Shown here one piece after another: positions 12,283 through 26,000 of a stretch of DNA of 64,000 nucleotides (the first letter of the stretch is position 1; every line of letters begins with the position of its first letter). This DNA comes from Pachypanchax playfairii (lineage: Eukaryota > Chordata > Actinopteri > Cyprinodontiformes > Aplocheilidae): assembly GCA_006937955.1 (NCBI GenBank), contig SSNP01000001.1, positions 7,448,165 through 7,512,164 on the forward strand, read 5' to 3'. Made by a program: the position numbers and the translations under genes. Below the pieces are notes generated by a model that made no database searches, was not told the origin of the DNA, and saw only the letters and a list, made by a program, of their open reading frames with translations.

Positions 12283-15200
12283 AATCACCTAATTTTACTT
12301 GATTATAATCAAGCAATGCATGTCATTCATTGTGCTCTTTGTTGATGTCAGTAGAAGTGGAGTGCAGTGGAAGCTGCTGGGGGACTGGTGGTGAAGAGAG
12401 AGACGCTGGGGGACTAGTGAATCCAGTCTGGGTTAGCGGTCTGCTAACGTCAATCTGGTTAGAGCTACTCGATATTTATTTAAACTGAGATCATTTAAAC
12501 AGGTTAAATATTGATTGTTGTAACCATAGAAATGCACTTCAAATTTCAAGTACTACACCTTAATCCAAATCAAAAATAACTTTAAAAATCCCTGAAGGGA
12601 AATTAGATGTTGTAACTCACTTCTTCTTCAGGGAGCCAGAGATTTAGCTGTGGACAGGAAGGATCTTCTCTAGCTGTTTGTGTCGCAGCAGATCTGAAGA
12701 AGCCTCATAAAGCTTCTTAAATTTCCACATAAAGGTGGAAAACATGTTAAATAGGGATTACACAATTAAAATAGGCTTGTACTTGATGTTAACCAAATGT
12801 CACTGGTCGTACATTGACAAAGGTTGTAAGGTCAAATCAAAGTTTGTTTTTTTTTGTCTGATTTGTTTGAATATACTCTTCCAGGTTCTCTCTTGTCTTT
12901 GTTTTGACTGGCAGATATTCTCTACCTGATGATGGGCAGTTTATTGGTCTGCATGCAATATACTGTGAATGACAAGCAGAAAATTCCCTTGATACCTTTT
13001 TTAAGTCAAGTGTCTCACACATTTAAAAGACTATTAAAGTCTTAATGAAGTGTTCAGTGATGGGTGATTGAATGCACATAGTCAAATGGTATGATTATTA
13101 TTCTGTTTGCATGGCTAAATTTACACAATGCCCTTAATAAACACCTGATGCTGCTGTTATTTATTTATTTGTTTAAATTAGATATCTCCCAAAAGAAATT
13201 AAATGGAATATATGCAGACCTCTCATTTCCATAATCTAATGCTATGTTTATGAGCTACCAGGGTGCAATTTGAATAAGAATGAATCTTGATATAGATTCA
13301 GTGTCTGACAGTGAGGAAAATGAACACCACCCCCCAGTTTTCACCTTCAAAGCTCCACCTAAATCTAAACCCAATTTAGGTCTAAATTAAAGAAATAAAT
13401 AGTTTAGCCCTAAGAATTTTTAATTCACCCCAAACTGTTCTTTATTGTGTCAAATGATCATCAGGACATGATTCTACAGCGAGGTTTTATGCCACTTCTT
13501 TAATCCCAGTTTAAGGTATAAAACAAGGCATCTTGGTAACTGCAAACAGATAATTCATATAGGATATATATATATATATATATATATACTTAAAATGAAA
13601 GCAACACAACTGGTGATAAATCAATGTCACACAGTATTTTAATAATTAATAATTAATCTGGTGGCAAGTAAACAAAAAATCTTTGGAACAATTTTGGATA
13701 AAATCAGCCTAAAGTATTCTTGCAAGGCAATGACGTTCAGTGGCTGCATAAGCAACAAGAATTATGCATTCTAGATTATAGCAAGCTCGTTTTATTGCCT
13801 GCTAACTGTGTTATAAACTTTTCATTGTAAAACAAAGAAAATCTTTAACATATCCATAAGGAAAATACATTTTACAAAGAGATATATGTCTAATAAACAT
13901 ATTGTTACACATAAACAAACTTAGTTAACTAAGGTTAACTACATGATGAAATACTTGCAACAAAAACAAACACCTGTATAAATAATACACTTGAAATAAT
14001 AATAAATAATAAACTTGAATTCAAGTAATTCAGAAAAAAATATATAAAAGCGTGAATAAGATGGGCAGCCTGTTTCAGTCCAGTGCCTGGCTGTTCTGAA
14101 TACTTTAAGTCCAAATAGCCTCTGAACAGACATTCATGAAGCTGCGGTGATTCTTGGATGCAAATTAAGAAATGTAAATAAATAAAGCTTTCACAGTAAG
14201 TAGCAACAGTTAGAGAAACTTTTTAAAAATGCCAATCACTGTGACAAATATATGGAAAAAAGACAAAAGAACGGAACAAAAAATTCTTTGAATTTTAGTA
14301 GTGCTCTCGGTGTTGATGTCATGCTTATGGTGTTTTAAAACAGGACCACGTGTCTCAGCTGTTTTATAAATCAAAATCAGATTTTAGAGACAGAAGTTAC
14401 ATTCACAAGACATTAGAACCCAAAGCCCAGAATTTTGAGCTTTCCTCCAGTAAACAAGTGCATTAAGGAAATATGTTTCTCCACATTTTAAATATGTATT
14501 ACATCCTCTAGACTATTTTCATCTGTGCTTTTGTCCCATTGAGCAATTTCTGCATGCATATGCATCGTTAGAAATAACATGAGACAATTTCCCTTTTGAT
14601 CTATCTTGTTCTGCAATACTCAGCTTTATAATTGTTACCATGACTATGATTGAACTCAGCAATTTGTGAAAAAAACAATTTAAGAGAAAAAAAAATGAAA
14701 TGAAAGTACAACATCAAAGGGTATCCTGTCTAAAAATGTAGAAGAAACCTCATTCAGTCCTTCATTTATGTTCAACCAAGCTATTTCCCTGTACGGACTA
14801 CATACAAGTCATTTTATTATAGGTGCATTTCATTGAAAATGAATTTATTTAACACGTGTGAGATGGTGTAAGGAGGCTACACTCTTCAGAGGACTGGAAC
14901 AGAGTCTAAGCTTTACTGGAAAAATAGATTCAATTTTGAAGTGAGTATTCATTTGATTGTGGTGAGCAACTTGAATTTTCAGCTAATATCGTGTGTTACT
15001 GTGAAATAACCTCACTTCTTAAAATTGCACATATTTGAAAGTCTCATTAAAATGCTACAAAGGTACAAAACCACACTGTTGTGAAAATACAAAATGATAC
15101 ATGTCTGATTGATGACAAAAATCCTTATTAGACAGTTTAATGTTGAAATTATGGGCATTCATTAGAATATTAATCAAATGCCGCTGGCATGAAATATTTT

Positions 15201-16234
15201 AGTGGAAGCTATAAAACACTCATCACAACTGATCCAAAAATAAATATATTTTGATTCGTAACGATATCTTAATTATCTGTACAGTCTAGCAAACATTAAT
15301 ATAAGAACATACAATATCCCAGATAAGTAAAATGTCATAAATAATGCAAAAGCTTGGTGTGGGTGGAAGGTGGAATACACTGTGAACCATAAAGCACTTT
15401 AAATCTGGTGCATAATTTTTAATGATTTAGAAAATAAGCATTCACAGTTTATTCTATTAGTTACAAACAGATACAGGGAAGCTCCCCTAATGTTGTTATG
15501 ATCCCTCCAAAGCAAACACCACAACAATCATACGGTCTAAAAACTGATGCTCTGCCAATTGGCAAGCGGTTTGAGGTCAAGTGAGAAATTATGAGCGTTT
15601 GCATTGCAGGTGTTGGAAAAGCAGACAGCAGCAGGTGGTCTCATCAGGTTGTTGTGCTCTACTGTTGCTTGTAGCAAGTCATGTGGAAAAGTGGAGAGGA
15701 GCACTTAGGGTTGTCTGTGCCTGATTAATAAGGACACAGAGAGGCAAATATGTGCACACAGTCACCGGGTAATGAGCCGCAAATGTGATTAGGTCTTTAC
15801 GCTGCACCTGCTTCCAATTGAGCTTAGAGCTTTGAAACCTCATGCAAAAACCTGTACATACACACTCGCCGTGATAAACAACATCTCATTGTTTGTTGGA
15901 AGTGGTAGGATGTGTGTTTTTCTCATCTTTTTGAAACTGTTGACAAGTGAATACTTGATTGCATTGTTGTATTCTCTTTAGACTTAAGATACAGATGTTA
16001 CCGCCTTTCAAACAGATGTTTTGGTTGTAAAATGGTGTATAATCAACCTAGAAAGACTGATAAAGTGTGGCCCAGCATTCTAACACATCTACAGTCCTTC
16101 TCTTTTGATTAGCAGCTTTGTAACACATCCATGGTGTCAAAATGGGCCAAAGAATGGACATAAACTCACTTGTCAGAGATTAGCCCTGTAGGTTTTCTTT
16201 TAAAAAACATGCAGGTGATTCATTAGTTAATGAT
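12283..16234. other. Intergenic or intronic DNA, no gene seen
   Basis: Very AT-rich, particularly 13.5-15.5 kb. The stretch 15560-15860 is more balanced in base use and repeat-free. Nothing coding was recognised. Confidence 0.6.
13564..13589 (+). repeat. (AT)13 microsatellite
   Basis: Uninterrupted AT dinucleotides within AT-rich unique sequence. Confidence 0.95.
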
Positions 16235-16556
16235 NNNNNNNNNNNNNNNNNNNNNNNNNNNNNNNNNNNNNNNNNNNNNNNNNNNNNNNNNNNNNNNNNN
16301 NNNNNNNNNNNNNNNNNNNNNNNNNNNNNNNNNNNNNNNNNNNNNNNNNNNNNNNNNNNNNNNNNNNNNNNNNNNNNNNNNNNNNNNNNNNNNNNNNNNN
16401 NNNNNNNNNNNNNNNNNNNNNNNNNNNNNNNNNNNNNNNNNNNNNNNNNNNNNNNNNNNNNNNNNNNNNNNNNNNNNNNNNNNNNNNNNNNNNNNNNNNN
16501 NNNNNNNNNNNNNNNNNNNNNNNNNNNNNNNNNNNNNNNNNNNNNNNNNNNNNNNN
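16235..16556. other. 322-N assembly gap
   Basis: Unsequenced interval. The flanks are ordinary AT-rich sequence, so nothing can be said about its content. Apparent frames through it are artefacts of the N run. Confidence 0.99.
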
Positions 16557-19093
16557 CTAATTTGCAATAAAGAGCTAATAAAACAAGGCTAACAAGGAAG
16601 AAGGAGAACCTAAGCGTGGAGAAGCTACCTGGTGTGGTTTAATTCAGTTTTTGATACAATTAACTACAAAGATATGTTGACAAAAGATGGTTAACTGTGA
16701 CAAATTTAGATTCAGTTTATTTGGAGACATCATTGCTAACAGCCAAAAAAATTCTGCTTCATTTTCAGACAGCTGCTTTCACTAATGTGACCCAAAACCA
16801 GCTGGATATTGACAGTAAATGAAGTAGTAAGACCAAACCCCAGTTCACCTTTTGCCCTTGATTTTTGGTGTTATCCCTGTGACTCACATGTTCAGGCCAG
16901 ATGGAGAAGGGTGTTCAAAGATGGAGGGGTCAGGCTTTTTCTGAGCAAATCTGCAAAGGAAGTGAATGCACTGCAGTAACACTGTTATTTAATAAATACA
17001 CGTCACATTTCTCTGTCAAAAAGTGTAAAATGACGTGTGAAAGTCATTCTTATAGACTTCTGTTCAGGTGCGCTGAGGACACACACACACTCAGGAGACA
17101 ACATATTCATTCGCTTCCTGCAGAGATCCACTTCTGAGTGGATGAATTGCAAATAAAGACAGAGTGGACATGAATATAAATGCTTTTTGGACTTTCACTA
17201 AATGTAGATATGACTCAGACTTTCTGTAACTCCTCAGGGTTTGAAGTTTATTTGCTGTTTCACATCAATGAGGTTGAAGAGGTCAGAAAAGCATTTAGTC
17301 TTCTCATTAGTGGCTCCTGCATCTTTACGTAACTGTAAATAAATAAATCAGGAGGCACATTGTGGTGTTTAGAGCACCCTTTGAGTGTTTTTATCTCAGA
17401 ATAACCCATGTGTTCAGTTTCCATTCCTGCAATCAAATTGTTTTGAGTTCAACCAGCTTGGTAAAACGGTTCATTATAGAAGATTACAGCAGCAGGACAA
17501 CAAAGTTTGAATAGCAGTTTATACAGAGGCTAATGATTGGGGACATCAACAATCACCACCTCAGAATCTCTCCAGTTGCTTAGCTTAGCCTGGATACAAT
17601 AACTTCCTCACTCTGCAAATGCAAATTAAAGATAATGTCCTCACAGCTGGAAAATCAAGGCTTTTCATGACCGTGCAACTTTAACTTGTTTTGTTCCTGC
17701 AGGATGTAAACTGAGTAACTTGTTTCAAGATTTCACAACCTCATCCCAAGATAGCCTTGAGTGTAACTACTTCTCTCTTTTTTCTGCTGTTTGCTGCTGA
17801 ATCTTTAAGCAGCTGGAGTTCAAGTCCATTTAGATTTAATGCCATCTTCCTCTAGTCAATGTTGGAACTCAATAATAAATGAGTGGTTGCGGAGTTATTT
17901 TACCGTGCACATCTACTGAAGTGTTTCTCTACACTACACTTTTATCATACATTTCTTTACCGACTAATTGTCACTTTTTAATATACAGGTGGAATGTTTG
18001 AGCTTGTGTTTGTTTGCTAATAAACAAACGAAGATGCCTGCCTCTAAAAGAAATCATCAAACTTTGATGTTTCTCCTTCAGAGCAGTTGGGTCATACAGG
18101 CCTAATAAACTTGCATTTATTGAGTTATAGAAGCGTACACACCCACGGAGGGTTCACCAAGGCAGCTGAACTCACGGATAGCAGGAGTCTATTTTTACCT
18201 GAGCTCTCTGTCAATTTATTGGCTCCATATTTTTCAGACATTTATGGAAAAAAAAAAAAATACAGATGTTCAGCCATCTAGTTTAATTCTATGTTAATTT
18301 GATTATCGTTTAATAAAACATGAGTGAACAGAAAATTAAAGACCAGATGGAAAAGGGGCCCACAGGTATGCAGCGTGATGTTCGGATCAGATTAAAAACA
18401 ACAGACTCAACAAAACAGAACAGAACGGTGTCGATCCATATGGCCAATATACAGTATCTGTTACATGTTGTGTTATTTGACAGGTTTTCCATACGGATGG
18501 GAGCTGCATGCTGATTAAATAAAAAAAAAAAACCTTGATGATTTATTGGAGATATGTCAGCGTGTGTGAATTAAACCAACAACTGAATATAAAACAACAA
18601 TCATTTTATTGCAGGAAAGTAAGTGGAAAACCGCTGCAGCATTTTAGCTAACATCAATGTGATGTGATGCTGTACATAAGCAGCTTTAATTAACATAATG
18701 TGATTTTTAGCCATTTTTTCAAGATTTTCTTAAAATACACTTTAGGTGAAAACACAGTTTGCAGTTAAGAGATAGTTATGTTCACCGCTCTGAAAAGAAA
18801 AAAAAAAAAAAATCAATGTTGAAATGAGCTGAAGTGTAAAACAACTGATGCCTGCGAGGAGTTGGCTGTTGAACATTTCCAAAGAATTCCCATTTGAAAA
18901 AACTTAGAAAAAAGGAAATCAACATGTTTTTCTAGAATCTATTTTGGCCTCATCAACTGGTTTCAAATCCTTGAAAGGTGTGCTGGAGCTCCTTCTTAAA
19001 ATAATATCATAATTGTGAAAAAGAAAAACAACAATATTTATAAATTAAAATATGTTTCAGGGAATGTGTGAGGCTTTTCTCCAAATATGCAAG
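16557..19093. other. Intergenic or intronic DNA, no gene seen
   Basis: Unique sequence after the gap; short frames of up to 78 codons only. Oligo-A runs at 18247-18260, 18521-18533 and 18797-18812. Confidence 0.6.
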
Positions 19094-19300
19094 TTTCTTC
19101 CCACAAAAAAAAAATGTGGATGACAGGTTAACTAGTGATTCTAAATTGTTCCTAGTTGTGTGTGTGTTTGTGGATTGTTGTTCATCTCTGTGTAGCTCTG
19201 TGATGGACTGGTCCAGGTGTAACACCACCTCTCACCCAGAGATTGCTGGGGGCACCAGCCCACACACAACTCTGGAACAAGCAGGTAAAAAGAGTCCATT
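19094..19300 (+). repeat. L2/SINE 3'-tail fragment
   Basis: Contains AGGTTAACTAGTGATTCTAA, TTGTTCCTAGTTGTGTG, TGTGATGGACTGGTCCAGG and CACCACCTCTCACCCAGAG in order. Spurious frames on both strands run through it. Confidence 0.75.
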
Positions 19301-20525
19301 TATGGAAAGTAAGACTTGATTGGAGTGTCTGAGTCAGCAGGAGACAGTAGTATCTCCCACTTGTCTGTTTTAAAAGTCATATTTTTATAACAAAAAAACA
19401 GAAGAAGCAGATGAATCATTCTTAGAACAAGGATCCTTAAACACTATGAAATTTTTTGCAAAATCCCTTCCTAAGTTCCCTAAGTGTCAGTGAAGATGAT
19501 GGGCATATGTGTGAGAGAAAAGAAAAAGACAGTAGGGGATATGGTGGTTATAGTTATCGTGTGGTTTCAGGAACTATTATCGTTGGCTAATAAAAGCAAC
19601 CTGTTGAACACAAGAGCAGCTCTTCATCCAAAGCGTGTGGTGATGCTACAGCACATCGTCCGACCGTTTTGGAATGAGACCTTCCGAATGGTTTATTTGC
19701 ATATTAAAAGCACAAAAACAAAAGAAGTCCACAGTAGTTTTAAAAATAAAATCATAGCATTTAGCGCTGCTCGTGTTAAAAAGTAGTTCAATAATAATCA
19801 AAGACACTGAAGACTGAAAGTGCACATTTAATCAGACATTAAATACAATGCAGATCATTTTAAACTGCTTGTATATTATGATTGCGTCTTAACAGTGACT
19901 TTGTATTTTTGATGAAGGATGAAATGGAAATATAAAGTGATGTTAACTTGGCTTTGTTTAGGGAAAGAGTTGATTTATTCCATATTTGATTTGTAATTAC
20001 TGACCACTGTTGGTACAAAAATATGCACAAATAAACTCTCCTGACAGCCAAAGCACAAATCTTCCAGTAAACTTTTAAAGCTCATTCAGATAAAAGCAAA
20101 AAACAATTTAATTCTGATCTGAATCTCTGCTGAGGATCGACACATCTGTTGAATTGTGAGAAGAGGGCATATCTGGTGAGACTGTGTTTAATTAGTCCTA
20201 ATGCTGCTTTTTTTAGACAAACCACAAGACAGAACAATCAGCAGTTTACACAGCAGGATGGGATAAGTCAGTGGGCAGTATTACACGACATGCAGGAGAG
20301 TAGAGAAAGCAGAGTTTGGTCCTCACCTGGAAATCACACGTGCCTGCCAGGATGACAGATGGTTGTTTCAAGGTTATTCAAAAATCCTGACTTCACCGCA
20401 ACACAAAAAACTGTTTCCTGTGACAATTATTCAAGGTTGACAGGTGTTGATTGTAGAGTTATTTGTTGATGTCTGTGGGGCCGATGTTCAAAAGTGTCAG
20501 AACTTTTGAATATGGACTTTAATTT

Positions 20526-20553
20526 TTTTACACGAGCACCTCCTCGTGTAAAA
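20526..20553. other. Perfect 11-bp hairpin
   Basis: TTTTACACGAG, six bases, then CTCGTGTAAAA. The arms pair without mismatch. It stands alone in AT-rich sequence; no duplicated flank or matching element was seen. Confidence 0.8.
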
Positions 20554-21055
20554 GGGGTCCTTTAAAGATAAAAATCAGAAAAGAAAATCTGAATAAAGAT
20601 TTTAAAGATTTTGAACAATTAGGGAATGAATAAATTACTCTTCTATTCCTTTATACAAAATGAAAGGAAGCAATTTTATAGCAAATGATAAAACATTTTT
20701 TTCATCTTCTAAAATTTCCCAGTTGCAACAATTATTGTAATTCCAGTCTTAATTTTCTTTACACTCAGTGTGTTCTGCTAAAATATTCAAAAACAAACAA
20801 ACATGGGTTTAAATAACCAAGGACACACACTTATTACTGAGGTAAATTTAATTAATTAAAACAAAATGGTGGGTTTTTTGGCTTTGAAGTAAATCAAAGT
20901 AAATGCACAAAGGAACAAACAGAACATGCAACAACCACACAAAAACTCCAAAGTTAAAGATTTGAATCCATTTGATGTGAAACAACAATAATAACCAACA
21001 CATCACTGATTTATATTTCACAAACTGTTATCTTATTTCTAATGAGAATAAATTT

Positions 21056-21270
21056 ATGATTGATTGATACTTTATTGGGGAAGTTATTGCTCTACATTTG
21101 ACCCATCCATGAGGAGCAGAGGGCAGCTATCAGCACAACGCCCAGCAGTCAGTTTGGGGTTCAGTATATTGCTCAAAGAAAATTAAGACTCTTTGCGTGC
21201 GGGGACCCAGGACTAAACCCTGACCTCCCATTCAGAAGACAATATTCTTCCCCATTTGACTATGCATGTG
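21056..21270 (+). repeat. Fish-type interspersed repeat (family not named)
   Basis: ATTGATACTTTATTGGGGAA, ACATTTGACCCATCCATGAG, GAGCAGAGGGCAGC, TTTGGGGTTCAGTATATTGC and CTAAACCCTGACCTCCCATT follow the block order of a repeat common in fish genomes, whose full form reads as a low-complexity 'ordered landmarks' tail. It encodes nothing. Confidence 0.65.
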
Positions 21271-21514
21271 GAGCATTATCAGTAAATAAATGTGTTATTA
21301 CAGTCATTTATTGAAACCTTAGAACTACCCAACAGTTGTGCTGATAACACACTTTCCTTTAGGAAGTTTCTGAGTTACGAGTTAGCTCAACAACAGTTAG
21401 AATTCCGACACCTCCATTATGCCAGCCTCACATTTTCTTCTTTAACAGTTTTTTATTACGAGGAATAACCCCTTGAGATAAGTTATCTCGTTTTCGAGGG
21501 GATCCTATATATAT

Positions 21515-21516
<2 letters not shown>

Positions 21517-21597
<81 letters not shown>
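21517..21597 (+). repeat. (TAA)27 microsatellite
   Basis: Twenty-seven uninterrupted trinucleotides, preceded by (TA)n and by a palindrome-rich stretch with GAGATAAGTTATCTC. Likely length-polymorphic. Confidence 0.98.
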
Positions 21598-21600
<3 letters not shown>

Positions 21601-22302
21601 CATTTTTAAAATGTTGATAACCATGATAATTATCTTTTTATTTTCATGGCATTGCACATATACTTCTGTACTACCACTACTGGGAAATCAAACAGTTTTT
21701 TTATAGTTGCAACTGGAACACAGTTGAATACAATTCCCATGTTTATGTTCTGATCACTGAGACAAATAGAACACAAGGAAATAGTTTCTGTACAGAGGTT
21801 GTGGGATTGTAAGTCCCATCTATTCACCTGCACACAATAAAAGCACTTAAAAATATTATAGATGTGTCAGAAAAGTCTGGTAAGAACTATGTGACATGTG
21901 ACACAAGTGTCAGCACTACCAAACCAGGTGTTTATCTTTCTAAGCCAGGACACAGTCTTACTCATTTACACGGAAGGTAGAAGGAATTTGTTCCAGAACC
22001 AGCCACTTGAGGAACCCAACTTTTGGGATCTGATTGGGTTTAATAATTACATAGTTAGAAATTATTAGAAATTCAGCTTTTGATGGTTTAGAAAAAAAAT
22101 TCACACAGTATTTTAATCATCTGTTTTATTTTTTAATCAAACATTATACTTTTATGCATTTTATTCTTTTATATTTGTTAAAGACTGCAAATACTTTTAC
22201 TCTGTCATATTACATTATGCTAGTAACAGCATTGTCACTAGGGGTACCATAGAACTGTTCTTGGAAATTCAGCTTCTTGTCAAAGTAACTTTTTTAAGAC
22301 TA

Positions 22303-23002
22303 CAGTGGTCAACGGTTATATGCACAACAATGCTGGGCACGTTCCTGCATCATAGAGAATCCATACGCTTATATACACAGCTCTAACGCTTATATGCACA
22401 AAACATTTTGAGGTCTCATACATGCATCTCTCTAAATCTCGCTGTTTCTCACTAGTTACTTGACTGTAAACCTCTGCTGGGGTTCTCACACATACAGTCG
22501 CTGTTAGGTGTGTGGGACTGCTCTTGCATTTACGCACGCGTGTCTGGCATGGTCTGCCTGAAGCTGTCAGATAGTCGCCAAAGAATAATCACCGACTTCT
22601 TCAGTGTGAAATAGTGTCACATGTAACATTTGTTCTAGTTTTTATTGCCCGATCATGAGTTCTTAATAACCGATATAGAAAATCGTTTTGTTCTGTTACT
22701 AACTGTAACTTAATCTGTGCCAATACCGTCGCGTTCATGTACGCGCGTATCTGGTGCATCTGGTTACTTATTGTGTCATAGTGGATCCTCTCTACGAGTA
22801 TATAACTCAGTCTGTTTGAGAGTTTTATTCTCCTAATATATTTTACTTGTGTTATTACATAATTCCTGATTATCTGTTATTAATACCGAACAGTGCTGCA
22901 CATGTTTACAGTCCAAATGACCACCGACAGATAATTGCACACAACGCGTATATGCACAAAACTGCTGGGCACCAAGGTAGTGCATATAACCGTCGTCCAC
23001 TG
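22303..23002. mobile_element. Pogo/Tigger-like non-autonomous DNA transposon (700 bp)
   Basis: The left end starts CAGTGGTCAACGGTTATA and the right end, read on the other strand, starts CAGTGGACGACGGTTATA; 21 of the first 23 bases match. TA flanks both sides (22301-22302, 23003-23004), as for Tc1/mariner-superfamily insertions, and CAGTGG ends fit the pogo/Tigger branch. The motif TATATGCACAA..CTGGGCAC recurs near both ends in the same orientation, a likely transposase-binding iteron. No transposase frame remains. Confidence 0.8.
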
Positions 23003-26000
23003 TATTAGTTGAAAAATATTTTGTATCTCTAAAATCCTGACTCAGTAAATGTATTTAAATATAGCTGTGATGGCAACAAGGTACCGGTTTTTGAAATAAT
23101 TTTAATTCATGGCTATTTACTTTTCAAATTAAAATATAACCATACAAAAACAAAGCTATTTAACCAGTGTAATATAACGCTGCACATTACATATGCAAAT
23201 TTAGATCAATAAATCTCCTAATCTGATAAAGTATTAAAATACTAATTTTTTTGCAGAAAAAAAAATCAAACAGTTCTTTAACTTTTGATGTTCTCAGAAC
23301 TGAGGAGTTTGCCCGGCATGAAAATCACATTCCAGCGTAATCAGCAGTGATGATTGATGCTGACAGACTTTCTCCTGAAAAATTCAAACAAATCTGTACC
23401 CAGATACCATCTGCCCATTCACAGCACCTCAATAAAAGATGAAGCAGCAGTTGGTATTCTCCTTGTAGATTCTTCATCCTGTAATGTCACTTTTTATGGG
23501 CTTCAGTGAGAGAGACAGTCATATTCCATACATGAGTGCTGTAACCATTTCATGAACATAAAAGTCCACAAATCAGGATGTAAATCAGAGTGTGTAGTGG
23601 AGTCATTTGTGCATCTGATTGATGAAATCAGTCCTCAGTTTAAAGAAGAAGTTGGGACTACATGTTTAAATACATGCATGTTTTAAAGCAGGAGTCAATG
23701 GGAATCTGTAAAATGAGATCCTTTTATGTCTTTAGGATGAAGAGTCAGAAAACTGGTAGATATGTTCCTAGAATGGCTTCAGATTAGCAAATAATTGCAA
23801 GAATAGCGCTCACCTTGAAGAGTGTGTAGACATGTTATTGTTGCTGTTCTAGTTTTTATTTTCATTTGACATTTTTAGTCTGACTTCCTGCTCCCGTAAT
23901 TCTGTTTACTCCTAACTGCTTGTGATCCAAACAGACTATATGTTGCATAGCAGCATCTGTTTCTTTCAACTATCTGAAAAAAGGTTGAACTTGAAATTCC
24001 TCATGTAACACTACATTTATTTCATGGAAAAATTACTTATTAATAACAAAAGTGATTTATAGGAAACCTTCAGAATGAGAGTTTGGAATTCAGGTAACTG
24101 GACATAATCTACAAAAAATTTGTCAGGACTAATGTTAAAATCAGAGTGAACATTTCAAGCCAAAAAGAGTTTCAAATGTTATTATCATGAAACATTTCTT
24201 ATTTCAATGTCCTTTACATGTATTTCACTTGTTAATGTACTGTTTTATCATGAAAAAATGTGACTGTCTTCACTTGAACTTGATACAGCGCTTGTTGTGT
24301 CTGAAAAATTGCAAAAATTAAAATAAAGGAATAAAAAACAAACTTATTTTTTGTTTAACAGTGTGCAGATATCGTATAAAAGTCTGATTTGAGGGGAAGT
24401 TTCCAGCTGTCTTCCAGCAAATACATGTTGATTATTTTATTATTTAAAACGCTTCATAGAATTTTTCAGATTGGCACAAATTTTATTCAGTGTCTCACAT
24501 GCTGATGGATTACTTTGATCTTTTTTGCCAAAAAAGAACACACATTAGAAATATTTAATAGATTCAATACATGGAGAGAGAGTTTGACTGTGGACTGTAG
24601 CTGCAGTGAAGCAAATCCTGAGTTAGAAAAAAAATACGATTGTTTTTAGTTTAAAGGTTTGTGTTTTGGAGCCAGTCATTAAAATAAGTCTAAGTTCTGT
24701 TAACAAAAGACGGATCAGACGGATTTTTTTCTACTGTTGTGCAGTTGTGGGACATAATCAACATTTGTGGGAAAAACAAAACAAAACAAAACAAACAAAC
24801 AAAAAAACTTAACACAATATGACATTCTTACTGAAACTTGGAGGTTGTTATTCATCTAACAGCATTTAAAGAGAATCTGATCACAGTGTGACCTCTTCCT
24901 GCATGTGTTTGCCCTTCGTCTTTAGCCTGAGCTCAATCCCTTGAGGTCCAACAGTTTCTCAGGGAAACAGCCAAAGTCCAGAGTTATCGTGCCTTTGGAT
25001 TGTGGATAAAGACCCTGATTGATTCGTTATCTTTGTGCGTAAGCTCCCTGTGGCTGAGATGGATACCTGTCAGAGCATTGATAGTTTAATTGGCAAACAT
25101 TCAAGGTCACCGGCAGCAAATGAAGCAAGACGAGTGCTTAATTTATGGACATTAATTGGCCATTAGAGGGGAATATTTCTATAATTAATTTAAGTATCAA
25201 TACTCGTCTTAGTCCTAGTTAATGAAAGTGTTATCATGCTTTGTTAAACCTTCTGAGTTTATCCAATTCATCAGACTTCCATTATCAATATCTGTACCAA
25301 CACTAACAGAGTAGAGTCACTTACTGTTCACTTGAACCCCCCAGCTCGTGTTATACAACTTATCCTGGTAATTTTCAGCCGGGCTGGATATTCTTTTATG
25401 CCTTTAATCAAAATTCATTTCCAAAAGCTCTTCTTGGATCGAGTTCCGTCCCCTCTTTGAGCAAAAAGGAGAAAGATCCATTTTCTAGTTCAAGGAAGTT
25501 CAAATAGGGGGAGGAAACGAGAGGCTTATCTGATCAGAAGTGAGGCCTTTGAACAGAAACGCTGACACGATCATTAAATTGTAGCACACAGAGACAGTAA
25601 TGTAGTACAGTACTGCTACTTTTGTTCACCTATTGGTAGCATAATAGATGAGAGGATCCTTCTGCGTTAACATGCTCAGCTTGCAATTTTTTTTCTTTTT
25701 AATTTAAAAGCTTGTGATCAGAATGTTCACTGCATGGTTTTGATAGAAAATTCAAACATGAATACTTAAAATGTTTCTGAGCGCTCCTACTGAAAATTCC
25801 TCTGACCATGTTATCCACTCTTCTGGCAAATTTCCATTTAAAATATTACTTTCTGTTTCTTTGTCTGGACACTGTGTTGCTGCTTAAGGAATGAATAGTT
25901 TCAAGCCAAAACAATATTGAAGCAAGTTGTGCAGAAATCGATGCCTTATTGACTGCAATCTCATGGAGATTTACAGGAATTTGTTTAGACGCTAGCACTT

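Noticed and set aside
16223..16592. Long open frames on both strands
   Set aside because: They consist of N bases of the assembly gap.
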